Assembly: GCA_017456905.1 (NCBI GenBank) | Contig: JAFTIL010000008.1 | Location: forward strand, 1-41,723 | DNA: 41,723 nt | Reading direction: 5' to 3' | Origin: Clostridia bacterium | GTDB lineage: Bacteria; Bacillota; Clostridia; Oscillospirales; CAG-272 | Part shown: piece after piece, positions 31,280 to 39,161 of the stretch | Numbering within the stretch: the first letter of the stretch is position 1 | Layout: every line of letters starts with the position of its first letter | The notes under the pieces: model-generated | What the model was told of the DNA's origin: nothing | What the model saw: the letters and a program-made list of their open reading frames with translations, nothing else | The model's database searches: none | Program-made: the position numbers and the translations under genes

Positions 31280-33376
31280 TTACTGCTGATAGGTCATCTC
31301 GCCGTAGGTAGGCAGCGGCCACAGCTTTGAGGGCATGAGGGTCTCCATTTCATCCACAGGGGCACGAAGGGAGGCCATGGCGGGAACCACCTTGTCGCGG
31401 AAGGCGCAGGCTACAGCATGAGCGTCGCCCGCGGCGGTTGCCTCACGGTCAGCTTGGCGGAGGGCCTCCACGGCATGGAAGGCTTTAGCGTTGAGATCTG
31501 AAAGACGGTTGATCAACTCCTTCTCCAGACCTACGGCCGCGTCTCCGCAGAGCTTTTGCTTGCTCACGGCCGTCTCGGCAAGCTGGCCGAGGTAAGTCTC
31601 CACTGCGGGGATGATCTGACGGGAGGCCATGATGATCATGGTCTGCGCCTCAATGTTCAGCACCTTGGCGTAGTTTTCCATCATGATCTCTTGGCGGGAA
31701 CGAAGCTCCACCTCGCTGAGCACACCAAACTGCTCAAACAGGGCGATATTCTTAGGATGAGTCAAGGTCTCGCAGGCCTCAACAGTTGTGCGGAGGTTGA
31801 GCAGACCGCGACGAGCAGCCTCGGCCGTCCACTCGGCGGAGTAACCGTTGCCGTTGAAAATGATACGTTTGTGATCCGTAAAGGTATCCTTGATGACCGC
31901 CGCCACCTCAGAGGTGAAATCCTCAGCATTCTCAAGACGGTCAGCCATATCACACAGCACCTTGGCCACGGTAGTGTTCAGCACCACGTTGGGCAGGGCG
32001 ATGTTCTGAGAAGAGCCCAGGGAACGGAACTCAAACTTATTACCCGTGAAGGCAATGGGAGAGGTACGGTTGCGGTCGGTGGTATCCTTGCGGAAGGTGG
32101 GAACCGAGGGAATGCCCAGATTCATGGTAGGTGCGGCATGCTTGGCGTAGTCCACGCCCTCCACGATGGCATTGATGATCTCGTCCAGCTCGTCACCAAG
32201 GAACAGAGAAATGATGGCAGGGGGCGCTTCATAGCCGCCCAAGCGGTGATCGTTGCCGGGGTAGGCTACAGACATACGATAAAGATCCTGGTATTCGTCC
32301 ACGGCGCGGACAATGGCAGCCAAAAGCAGCAAAAACAGGGTATTTTCACGGGGGTTCTTGCCAGGCTTCACCAGATTGCGGCCGTCATCGGTGGTCAGAG
32401 ACCAGTTGTTGTGCTTACCCGAGCCGTTGACACCCGCATAGGGCTTTTCATGGAGCAGGCAGACCATACCGTGCTTTTCAGCGGTCAGCTTCATATATTC
32501 CATAGTGAGCAGATTTTGGTCCACGGCCATGTTGGTGGTGGCGTAGATGGGTGCCAGCTCGTGCTGGGAGGGGGCGGCCTCGTTGTGCTCGGTCTTGGCA
32601 TTAACGCCCAGCGTCCAAAGCACCTCGTCCAGCTCCTTCATGAAGGCGGCTACCTTGGGCTTGATAGGGCCGAAATAATGGTCATCCATCTCCTGACCTT
32701 TGGGGGCAGGAGCGCCAAAAAGTGTGCGTCCACAGTAAAGAAGATCCTTTCGACCTTCAAAATATTCTTTATTGACGAGAAAATATTCCTGCTCAGCACC
32801 GACCGTGGTGGTCACGCGCTTAGTGACGGTGTCGCCAAAGAGACGGAGGATACGGAGCGCCTCGCGGCTGATGGCATCCATAGAGCGGAGCAGAGGGGTT
32901 TTGGTATCCAGCGCCTCACCCGTATAGGCGCAGAAAGCAGTGGGGATATACAGGGTGCGGTCCTTGACGAAAGCATAGGACGCGGGATCCCAGGCGGTAT
33001 AACCTCGAGCCTCAAAGGTAGCGCGCAAGCCTCCCGAGGGGAAGGAGGAGGCATCGGGCTCTCCCTTGATGAGCTCCTTGCCCGAAAATTCCATGACCAC
33101 GCGATCTCCGGGAATGGGGGAAATGAACGCATCGTGCTTCTCGGCGGTGACACCCGTCAAGGGCTGAAACCAATGGGTATAGTGCGTAGCACCCTTTTCG
33201 ATGGCCCAATCTTTCATGGCGTTGGCCACCACGTCTGCAATGGCGGGATCAATGGTACCGCCCGTGGCAATGGTCTTGGTCAGGGACTTATAGACCTCCT
33301 TGGGGAGGCGTTGACGCATGACTTCGTCGTTGAAGACCATACTGCCAAAAAGCTCGGGAATATTTTTGACTGACAT
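31280..33376 (-). CDS. glnN: Glutamine synthetase type III
   Basis: This 698-residue enzyme makes glutamine from glutamate and ammonia with ATP. Length and sequence are those of GSIII, which is much larger than GSI (about 450). The N-terminal type III segment includes [21 protein letters not shown]. The active-site blocks are [27 protein letters not shown] (the GSIII signature), [19 protein letters not shown] and [19 protein letters not shown]. The final part (about 480-698) is the GSIII C-terminal extension. The ATG at 33376 follows a weak AAAGGG. An in-frame ATG at 33430 would lie inside the promoter. A consensus promoter is at 33442-33470, with an inverted repeat between promoter and gene. 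Confidence 0.95.
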   Translation of the reverse strand: MSVKNIPELFGSMVFNDEVMRQRLPKEVYKSLTKTIATGGTIDPAIADVVANAMKDWAIEKGATHYTHWFQPLTGVTAEKHDAFISPIPGDRVVMEFSGKELIKGEPDASSFPSGGLRATFEARGYTAWDPASYAFVKDRTLYIPTAFCAYTGEALDTKTPLLRSMDAISREALRILRLFGDTVTKRVTTTVGAEQEYFLVNKEYFEGRKDLLYCGRTLFGAPAPKGQEMDDHYFGPIKPKVAAFMKELDEVLWTLGVNAKTEHNEAAPSQHELAPIYATTNMAVDQNLLTMEYMKLTAEKHGMVCLLHEKPYAGVNGSGKHNNWSLTTDDGRNLVKPGKNPRENTLFLLLLAAIVRAVDEYQDLYRMSVAYPGNDHRLGGYEAPPAIISLFLGDELDEIINAIVEGVDYAKHAAPTMNLGIPSVPTFRKDTTDRNRTSPIAFTGNKFEFRSLGSSQNIALPNVVLNTTVAKVLCDMADRLENAEDFTSEVAAVIKDTFTDHKRIIFNGNGYSAEWTAEAARRGLLNLRTTVEACETLTHPKNIALFEQFGVLSEVELRSRQEIMMENYAKVLNIEAQTMIIMASRQIIPAVETYLGQLAETAVSKQKLCGDAAVGLEKELINRLSDLNAKAFHAVEALRQADREATAAGDAHAVACAFRDKVVPAMASLRAPVDEMETLMPSKLWPLPTYGEMTYQQ

Positions 33377-33410
33377 AGGTTTGACCCTTTCATTTGCGAA
33401 GATTAACATT

Positions 33411-33425
33411 GAAGTGAAACACTTC
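33411..33425 (-). promoter_or_regulatory. Inverted repeat in the glnN leader, possible operator
   Basis: GAAGTG-AAA-CACTTC is a perfect 6-bp inverted repeat with a 3-base centre, immediately downstream of the glnN -10 box. The position fits a repressor site or a short RNA hairpin. It does not match the known GlnR consensus (TGTnA-n7-TnACA). Confidence 0.35.
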
Positions 33426-33441
33426 CGCATTATACAAGGGC

Positions 33442-33470
33442 ATTATAAACCAAAACCTTGAATTTGTCAA
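33442..33470 (-). promoter_or_regulatory. Consensus sigma-A promoter of glnN
   Basis: On the minus strand, a perfect TTGACA (complement of 33465-33470), a 17-base spacer and a perfect TATAAT (complement of 33442-33447). A second TATAAT follows at 33429-33434. The repeat C element begins 5 bases upstream of the -35 box. Confidence 0.85.
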
Positions 33471-33475
33471 GAGAA

Positions 33476-33621
33476 ATAGCGTGAAAGTTCAATGATCGGA
33501 AATCGAAGTTCACCGTTTCACGCACAATTTTCCCTAAAATGGAGCCCCGCCCATTTTGTCGCTACAGCGACACGGTTAAATTTCAAGGTGTATTTGTGCC
33601 GCCGATGGCGGCGGAATGGAG
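33476..33621. repeat. Palindromic intergenic repeat, long copy (family C)
   Basis: This is the fuller copy of the repeat at 20599-20683. The outer parts match: ATAGCGTGAAAGTT, then GAAGTTCAC and TTTCACGC, and finally GTATTTGTGCCGCC, then GGCGGCGGAAT. The middle 60 bases absent from the short copy contain two more hairpins, AAAATGG with CCCATTTT, and GTCGC-TACA-GCGAC. The four stems suggest a structured element. It occupies most of the 307-base gap between glnN and the ABC gene, the rest being the glnN promoter and the ABC terminator. Confidence 0.75.
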
Positions 33622-33630
33622 ACTATTAGG

Positions 33631-33663
33631 AAAAAACCCTCCGAAGCAAACGCATCGGAGGGG
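33631..33663 (-). terminator. Terminator of the ABC transporter gene
   Basis: On the minus strand, CCCTCCGA and TCGGAGGG arms close a 10-base loop and are followed by TTTTTT. It lies 20 bases after the stop codon at 33684. Confidence 0.88.
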
Positions 33664-33683
33664 TCAGGGGCGATAGCCCGAAT

Positions 33684-36600
33684 TTATTCAGTACGGAGGG
33701 CGACCACGGGATCCTTCTTAGCAGCACTGCCCGAAGGAATGATACCCGAGATCAGCGTCAAAAGGACACTGATAGCCACCAGAATGATGGCCGCGGGCAA
33801 GGGCAGGATTGCCTTGAGTTGTGCGATACCCGTCAGTGCATTGAGGATCAGGTTGATGGGGATACACAGGAGATAGGTGATCAATACGCCCAAAAGTCCC
33901 GAAGTAAAGCCGATGATCATAGTCTCGGCATTGAACATACTCGAGACGTTTCGCTTGGAAGCACCGATGGCGCGGAGGATACCAATCTCCTTGGTTCTCT
34001 CCTGTACCGAGATGAGGGTGATAACACCAATCATGATAGAGGACACGATGAGGGAGATGGAAACAAAGGCAATCAGCACGTAGGTGATGGCGTCAATGAT
34101 GGTGGTGACCGAGGACATGAGCATACCCACCATATCGGCGTACTTCAGCTTATCGGTCTCTTCGGCAGCGTCGTTGTAGTCGGAAATGAACTGCTCGATC
34201 ATATCCTTCGACTCAAAATCAACGGCGTAGAAGTTGATGGACGCGGGCTTGGCCTTTTCTGCGTCGCCCAAAAGGGTCAGGTTAGATTCGTAAGAGGCAT
34301 CGGTCTGGGGAGCCATTTTGTAAAGAGTCTCCTCCAGGGTCTTGAAGGTCTCGTCTTCTGCACTCATGGTGCCGAGGATGGCCAGGAAGATCTCCTCGTT
34401 GACCTTCATATTCAGGATCTCCTCGGACATTCCCTTGTAGACACCCGCCATGACCTCCTCGCCTGCCAGATCAATAAGGCCGGAGACGGCCAACATTTGG
34501 GTCAGCATTTCCACGGGCATTCCCATGGCGGCCGCCATTTCTTCCAGGGTAGTATTTTGAGCCTCTGCGACCTCTTCGGCACTCATACCCATAAGGGCCA
34601 CGTATTCGGTCTCCAGACCCAGACTGGGCAGAAGCGCGATAAAGTTTTCAGACGTGATCTGAATGGTGGGATTCATGCTGCTCAAGGTGGCAAACAGCTT
34701 GGTCATATCGGCTCCGCCGGCTTGGGCGGCCTGCAGGATCTTGGACATGAGAGAGGCCTGTTGCCCCTCGGACATGAGCATATAATACTGCACGAAGGAA
34801 TTGGCATCGGTGACCGCCAGCTTATCACTATACTCAGGGTTCTCGATGATCTGCTGGGTCATGAAAGCGTAGAACTGCTCCATGGTGGCATCGTCCACCT
34901 TAGAGATCAGCTCGCCGATGGTTTCGGGGGTGTAGACCGTGCGCTCGAATTTCAGGCCCGTCAGCACGTTGTGATCGGGAGTCTCCTTTTGTTGCGCGAT
35001 GACCTCAGACTCGGCATTCATGTCAAGGATGAGATCGGTCAAGGCCTTGGTATAGGCCAGGTTGGTGGCGATGGAACTGGCGTTGGAGCCCTTGGCGGGA
35101 CGGATGATACCAGAGATCTTCAGCTCGACGCCGTGATCGGTGACAAAATCTTCCTGCTCATACTGCAGATCTTTGCGAAGATCGCGCCAAACGGGGTAGG
35201 TTTTACCGTCCGCGGTATAAGTGGTATCGGTCTTTTCATAGAAATCCGAGGTGTTCAACAAACGGAAGGACATCCCGATGAAATCGTCAAAGGTGAAGGG
35301 ATCTATGGGCGTGGTATCATACTCGCCGTTCTGCATGAGCTCCTTCATGATATCTTCCAACTCGCTCTGATCCAAAATGCCCAGCATATAGAGGGTCATC
35401 TTGCTGATCTGGTTGTCGCTTGAGACCACCAGCACCAGCTCGTTTGCCTCATCGGGCCACTCGCCTGCCACCACGTCGTACTGGCGGCTCAGAAGCTCTT
35501 GGTTGTCGATCATTTCGGACATAACACCCATCATGCCCGTCATGCCCGAGGCTTGCATCAGCTCTGTCATACCTGAGAAAGCAGAGCCCATGTTATCAAA
35601 AATGGTGGTGGGGCTGACCTGTGTCTTTCCGTCGGCAGTAAAGACCTGCAGATCGAAATTATAGGTGTACTGAATGCCCGTGAGATAGGGCTCCAGCTCG
35701 TCGTAATGCTCGTCAATATAGGCCTTGAATTTTTCCAGGTTGTTACTGGTGGTGGCACTCATGGCACCCATCATGGTACCGAGAGAATCATCCACGTAAA
35801 TCAGATTGGGATCGCGATCAGCCTCCATGGATTCGTGTACTTCTGTCATGGCACCCATCATAGCGGAAAAATCCTGGGTCTGTTGTTGAATGGTCAAAGG
35901 ATAGGAGGACAGGGTGGATTCCTGCACATAGTCAATATAGGCCGTCGTACCCTGGGACACTGCCAGAATCAGGGCGATACCAATGATACCGATAGAACCT
36001 GCAAAGGAGGTCAGTGCGGTTCTTCCCTTCTTGGTAAACAGGTTATTAAGAGACAGCATAAAGGAGGTGCCGAAGGACATGGAGGGCTGTTTGGCCTTTT
36101 TCTTCCCCTTAGCGGCTTCCCTGAGTGCGGCTACCCGCTTATCCTCCGCTTTGATCTCCTCGTCCGTGAGGGGCGCGGAATCCTTGAGGATCTGTCCATC
36201 CAGCATATTGATAGTACGGGTAGCGTACGCTTCTGCCAGCTCGGGGTTATGGGTGACCATGATGACCAAACGGTCCTTGGACACTTCCTTGAGGATCTCC
36301 ATGACCTGTACGCTGGTCTTGGTGTCCAAAGCACCCGTAGGCTCGTCGGCAAGGATGATATCCGGGTTGTTGACCAACGCACGGGCAATAGCCACTCTCT
36401 GCATCTGACCGCCCGACATTTCGGAGGGGCGCTTATTGAGCTGGTCACCCAGGCCCACGGCCTCCAGCGCAGCTTTGGCTCTCTGCTTGCGCGCTGCCTT
36501 ACCCACACCTGACAGGGTCAAGGCAAGCTCAACGTTTCGAAGCACAGTCTGGTGGGGGATGAGGTTATAGCTTTGGAAAACGAAACCGATGGAGTGGTTA

Positions 36601-36842
36601 CGATACGCGTCCCAGTCTCTATCCTTATACTGCTTCGTAGACGTACCGCCTATGATCAGATCGCCCTCGGTGTAGCCGTCGAGGCCACCCACGATATTGA
36701 GCAGGGTGGTCTTACCACAGCCCGAAGGGCCGAGAATAGCCACAAATTCCGATCTTCGGAATTGAAGGTCAATACCGCGCAGAGCGTGTACCGTTGTACT
36801 CCCTGCGGGATAGTCCTTTTTTATGCCTTTGAGTTCTAACAC
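33684..36842 (-). CDS. Fused ABC transporter ATPase-permease with large extracytoplasmic domain (MacB-type)
   Basis: This 1052-residue protein starts with a LolD/MacB-type ATPase (about 1-220): Walker A GPSGCGKTT at 38-46, the Q-loop in FVFQSYNLIPHQT, signature MSGGQMQRVAIARAL at 142-156, Walker B and D-loop ADEPTGALD at 165-173, and the H-loop in VTHNPELA. A membrane span follows at about 278-305, then a 620-residue extracytoplasmic domain. The C-terminal FtsX-like region has three spans (about 930-960, then TMIIGFTSGLLGVLITYLLC and PAAIILVAISVLLTLISG). Such pumps expel antimicrobial peptides or move lipoproteins by mechanotransmission. The start is GTG, with GGAGG seven bases upstream. It stands alone with its own promoter and terminator. 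Confidence 0.9.
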   Translation of the reverse strand: MLELKGIKKDYPAGSTTVHALRGIDLQFRRSEFVAILGPSGCGKTTLLNIVGGLDGYTEGDLIIGGTSTKQYKDRDWDAYRNHSIGFVFQSYNLIPHQTVLRNVELALTLSGVGKAARKQRAKAALEAVGLGDQLNKRPSEMSGGQMQRVAIARALVNNPDIILADEPTGALDTKTSVQVMEILKEVSKDRLVIMVTHNPELAEAYATRTINMLDGQILKDSAPLTDEEIKAEDKRVAALREAAKGKKKAKQPSMSFGTSFMLSLNNLFTKKGRTALTSFAGSIGIIGIALILAVSQGTTAYIDYVQESTLSSYPLTIQQQTQDFSAMMGAMTEVHESMEADRDPNLIYVDDSLGTMMGAMSATTSNNLEKFKAYIDEHYDELEPYLTGIQYTYNFDLQVFTADGKTQVSPTTIFDNMGSAFSGMTELMQASGMTGMMGVMSEMIDNQELLSRQYDVVAGEWPDEANELVLVVSSDNQISKMTLYMLGILDQSELEDIMKELMQNGEYDTTPIDPFTFDDFIGMSFRLLNTSDFYEKTDTTYTADGKTYPVWRDLRKDLQYEQEDFVTDHGVELKISGIIRPAKGSNASSIATNLAYTKALTDLILDMNAESEVIAQQKETPDHNVLTGLKFERTVYTPETIGELISKVDDATMEQFYAFMTQQIIENPEYSDKLAVTDANSFVQYYMLMSEGQQASLMSKILQAAQAGGADMTKLFATLSSMNPTIQITSENFIALLPSLGLETEYVALMGMSAEEVAEAQNTTLEEMAAAMGMPVEMLTQMLAVSGLIDLAGEEVMAGVYKGMSEEILNMKVNEEIFLAILGTMSAEDETFKTLEETLYKMAPQTDASYESNLTLLGDAEKAKPASINFYAVDFESKDMIEQFISDYNDAAEETDKLKYADMVGMLMSSVTTIIDAITYVLIAFVSISLIVSSIMIGVITLISVQERTKEIGILRAIGASKRNVSSMFNAETMIIGFTSGLLGVLITYLLCIPINLILNALTGIAQLKAILPLPAAIILVAISVLLTLISGIIPSGSAAKKDPVVALRTE

Positions 36843-36857
36843 TTTTCTTCCTCCGTA

Positions 36858-36871
36858 TCGGCGCGCGCCGA
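36858..36871. promoter_or_regulatory. Perfect 14-bp palindrome before the ABC transporter gene
   Basis: TCGGCGCGCGCCGA is its own reverse complement. It lies 3 bases upstream of the ABC transporter ribosome binding site, about 57 bases downstream of its -10 box. It could be an operator or a tight leader hairpin affecting translation. Confidence 0.4.
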
Positions 36872-36927
36872 TTGTTAACCGAATGTTAAATTACCATTGA
36901 TATATAAAGATTTTTACGACATTTAAC

Positions 36928-36956
36928 AGTATATCATCATCTCCCTCAAAAGTCAA
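36928..36956 (-). promoter_or_regulatory. Promoter of the ABC transporter gene
   Basis: On the minus strand, TTGACT (complement of 36951-36956), a 17-base spacer and TATACT (complement of 36928-36933). It diverges from the flavodiiron promoter at 37056-37084; together with the palindrome at 36858 these fill the 273-base gap. Confidence 0.75.
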
Positions 36957-37055
36957 GAGATTTTCACCCTTCCCCTTCTGATTTTTTTGTGACTGCTCTA
37001 CACCGTGCCTTCACAAAGCTTACAAATATTTGCAGGATAAATTTCGAAAAAGTTA

Positions 37056-37084
37056 TTGAATGTAAGTGAAACTTATGGTATAAT
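37056..37084 (+). promoter_or_regulatory. Promoter of the flavodiiron protein gene
   Basis: TTGAAT (37056-37061), a 17-base spacer and a perfect TATAAT (37079-37084) lie just before the ribosome binding site TTAGGAGG and the ATG at 37116. The -35 half and its flank form AAGTGAAACTT, a small inverted repeat around the spacer. Confidence 0.8.
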
Positions 37085-37115
37085 CATATAGAAAGATTAT
37101 TTTAGGAGGACTATC

Positions 37116-38906
37116 ATGTATATTTCCGACACGATCAAATATATCGGCGTCAACGACCGCGAGATCGATCTCTTTGAGGGGCAGTACGTCGTGCCCAACG
37201 GCATGGCCTACAACTCATACGCTATCCTCGACGACAAGATCGCCATCATGGACACAGTGGACGCCCGCTTCACCCACGAATGGCTGGATAACATCCAGAA
37301 TGCCTTGGGCGGCCGTAAGCCCGATTATCTTATCATTCAGCATATGGAGCCCGATCATTCTGCCAATATCATGAATTTCGTCAAGGCGTATCCCGGCGCC
37401 ACCCTCGTTTCCTCTGCCAAGGCCTTCAATATGATGAAGAACTTCTTTGGCACGGATTTCACCGACAACCGTATTGTGGTGAGCGAAGGCGACACCCTCT
37501 GCCTCGGCAACCACACCCTGACCTTCGTCGCCGCCCCTATGGTCCACTGGCCCGAGGTCATCGTTACCTACGACTCTGCCGACAAGGTGCTTTTCTCCGC
37601 CGACGGCTTCGGTAAATTCGGCACCTGGGATGCCGACGAGGACTGGGCTTGCGAGGCCCGCCGCTACTATATCGGCATCGTGGGCAAATACGGCGCTCAA
37701 GTACAAGCTCTGTTGAAAAAGGCCGCAGGGCTGGACATTCAAACCATTTGTCCTCTGCACGGCCCCGTGCTGAACGAAAATCTGGGCTACTATCTCAACC
37801 TTTACAACATTTGGTCCTCCTACCAGCCTGAGGAGGAGGGTATCGTCATCGCCTACACCTCGGTCTACGGCAACACCAAGAAGGCCGTGATGAAGCTGGC
37901 TGAACAGCTTCGCGCCAAGGGCTGTCCCAAGGTCGTAATCAACGATCTGGCGCGTAGTGACATGGCCGAGTGCGTGGAGGATGCCTTCCGCTACTCCAAG
38001 CTGGTGCTGGCCACCACTACCTATAACGCCGAGATCTTCCCCTTCATGCGGGAATTCATCAACCACCTCACCGAACGCAACTATTCCAATCGCACCGTGG
38101 CCTTCATTGAGAACGGCTCCTGGGCGCCCATGGCCACCAAGGTCATGAAGGGGATGCTGGAGAAATCCAAGAATCTCACCTACACCGAAGCCACCGTAAA
38201 GATCCTGTCTGCCCTCAATGAAGAGAGCACACAGCAGATCACCGACCTTGCCGACGAACTCTGCCGTGAGTACCTCGCCCAGCAGGACGCGACGGCCAAC
38301 AAGAACGATATGACCGCCCTCTTTAAGATCGGCTACGGTCTGTACGTGGTCACATCCAATGACGGCAAGAAGGACAACGGCCTCATCGTCAACACCGTAT
38401 CTCAGGTCACCGACACCCCCAACCGCATCGCCGTCACCATCAACAAAGCTAACTACTCTCACCATGTCATCAAGCAGACGGGAAAGATGAACGTCAACTG
38501 CCTCACCGTGGACGCCCCCTTCAAGGTCTTTGAGGTCTTCGGCTTCCAAAGCGGACGCAACGTGGACAAGTTTGCCGATTGTGAGCCTCTGCGCTCGGAT
38601 AACGGGCTGGTGTTCCTGCCCCGCCACATCAACGCCTTCATGTCTTTGAAGGTAGAGCAGTACGTGGATCTGGACACCCACGGCATGTTCATCTGCTCGG
38701 TCACCGAAGCCCGTGTGATCTCCGACCGCGAGACCATGACTTATACCTACTATCACAGCAACGTCAAGCCCAAGCCCCAGACCGAGGGCAAGAAGGGCTA
38801 CGTCTGCAAGATCTGCGGCTACGTTTATGAGGGTGAGGAGCTCCCCGAGGACTTTGTCTGTCCCCTGTGTAAGCACGGCGCTCAGGATTTTGAACCCATC
38901 GCATAA
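37116..38906 (+). CDS. fprA: Four-module flavodiiron protein: diiron domain, flavodoxin, flavin reductase, rubredoxin
   Basis: This 596-residue enzyme reduces O2 to water or NO to N2O, protecting anaerobes. The metallo-beta-lactamase-like diiron domain (1-245) keeps all ligands: H76, E78, D80, H81 (HMEPDH), H144 in PMVHWPEV, D163 in FSADGFG, and H215 in CPLHGPV. A flavodoxin domain (about 243-390) has YTSVYGNTKKAV. A flavin reductase-like FMN domain follows (about 400-550), as in the rubredoxin-flavin reductase Hrb of acetogens. The end is a rubredoxin (561-596) with CKIC at 564-567 and CPLC at 582-585. The single chain could carry electrons from NAD(P)H to the diiron site without partners. 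Start: AGGAGG before ATG. Promoter at 37056. Confidence 0.93.
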   Translation: MYISDTIKYIGVNDREIDLFEGQYVVPNGMAYNSYAILDDKIAIMDTVDARFTHEWLDNIQNALGGRKPDYLIIQHMEPDHSANIMNFVKAYPGATLVSSAKAFNMMKNFFGTDFTDNRIVVSEGDTLCLGNHTLTFVAAPMVHWPEVIVTYDSADKVLFSADGFGKFGTWDADEDWACEARRYYIGIVGKYGAQVQALLKKAAGLDIQTICPLHGPVLNENLGYYLNLYNIWSSYQPEEEGIVIAYTSVYGNTKKAVMKLAEQLRAKGCPKVVINDLARSDMAECVEDAFRYSKLVLATTTYNAEIFPFMREFINHLTERNYSNRTVAFIENGSWAPMATKVMKGMLEKSKNLTYTEATVKILSALNEESTQQITDLADELCREYLAQQDATANKNDMTALFKIGYGLYVVTSNDGKKDNGLIVNTVSQVTDTPNRIAVTINKANYSHHVIKQTGKMNVNCLTVDAPFKVFEVFGFQSGRNVDKFADCEPLRSDNGLVFLPRHINAFMSLKVEQYVDLDTHGMFICSVTEARVISDRETMTYTYYHSNVKPKPQTEGKKGYVCKICGYVYEGEELPEDFVCPLCKHGAQDFEPIA

Positions 38907-38914
38907 CCAATAAC

Positions 38915-38948
38915 AAAACGCCCGAGCCTCACGGCTCGGGCGTTTTTT
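38915..38948. terminator. Bidirectional terminator between fprA and copA
   Basis: AAAACGCCCGAGCC (38915-38928) pairs with GGCTCGGGCGTTTT across a TCAC loop, with a T-run on the plus strand (38943-38948) and A-rich flank on the other. Both converging genes end within a few bases of it. Confidence 0.92.
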
Positions 38949-38951
38949 CTT

Positions 38952-39161
38952 TCAGCAGATCTCAAGAACGGTGTAACCATCAGCCTCCACGGCGGCCTTC
39001 AGCACGGCGTTGTCCACGGGGGCGGCCAGGGTCACCACAGCGGTATCGGTGGTGTGATCGGCGGTAGCGGAGGTCACACCCTCCACAGCCTCCAGGGCCT
39101 TCTTGACATGAGCCTCGCAACGGGGACACATCATACCCTCGATCTTTAAGGTCTTTTCCAT
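38952..39161 (-). CDS. Possible internal translation start giving a free CopZ-like copper chaperone
   Basis: Inside the 3' end of copA, in the same frame, an ATG at 39161 follows GTGAGG eight bases upstream. It would yield a 69-residue protein starting [15 protein letters not shown], exactly the size and composition of a stand-alone CopZ. The preceding linker is short and polar, the type of sequence left when a copA stop codon is lost next to a copZ gene. It may be made as a separate product in addition to the full-length pump. This is inferred from the site and size, not proven. Confidence 0.45.
   Translation of the reverse strand: MEKTLKIEGMMCPRCEAHVKKALEAVEGVTSATADHTTDTAVVTLAAPVDNAVLKAAVEADGYTVLEIC

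Noticed and set aside
29420-33373. Long plus-strand open frames opposite dxs and glnN
   Set aside because: They are antisense shadows of high-confidence genes with conserved motifs on the minus strand.
33492-33629. A 45-codon open frame inside the long repeat C copy
   Set aside because: It lies wholly in the repeat, has no clear ribosome binding site and its translation shows no family. Its first codons resemble the short copy's frame only because the DNA is shared.
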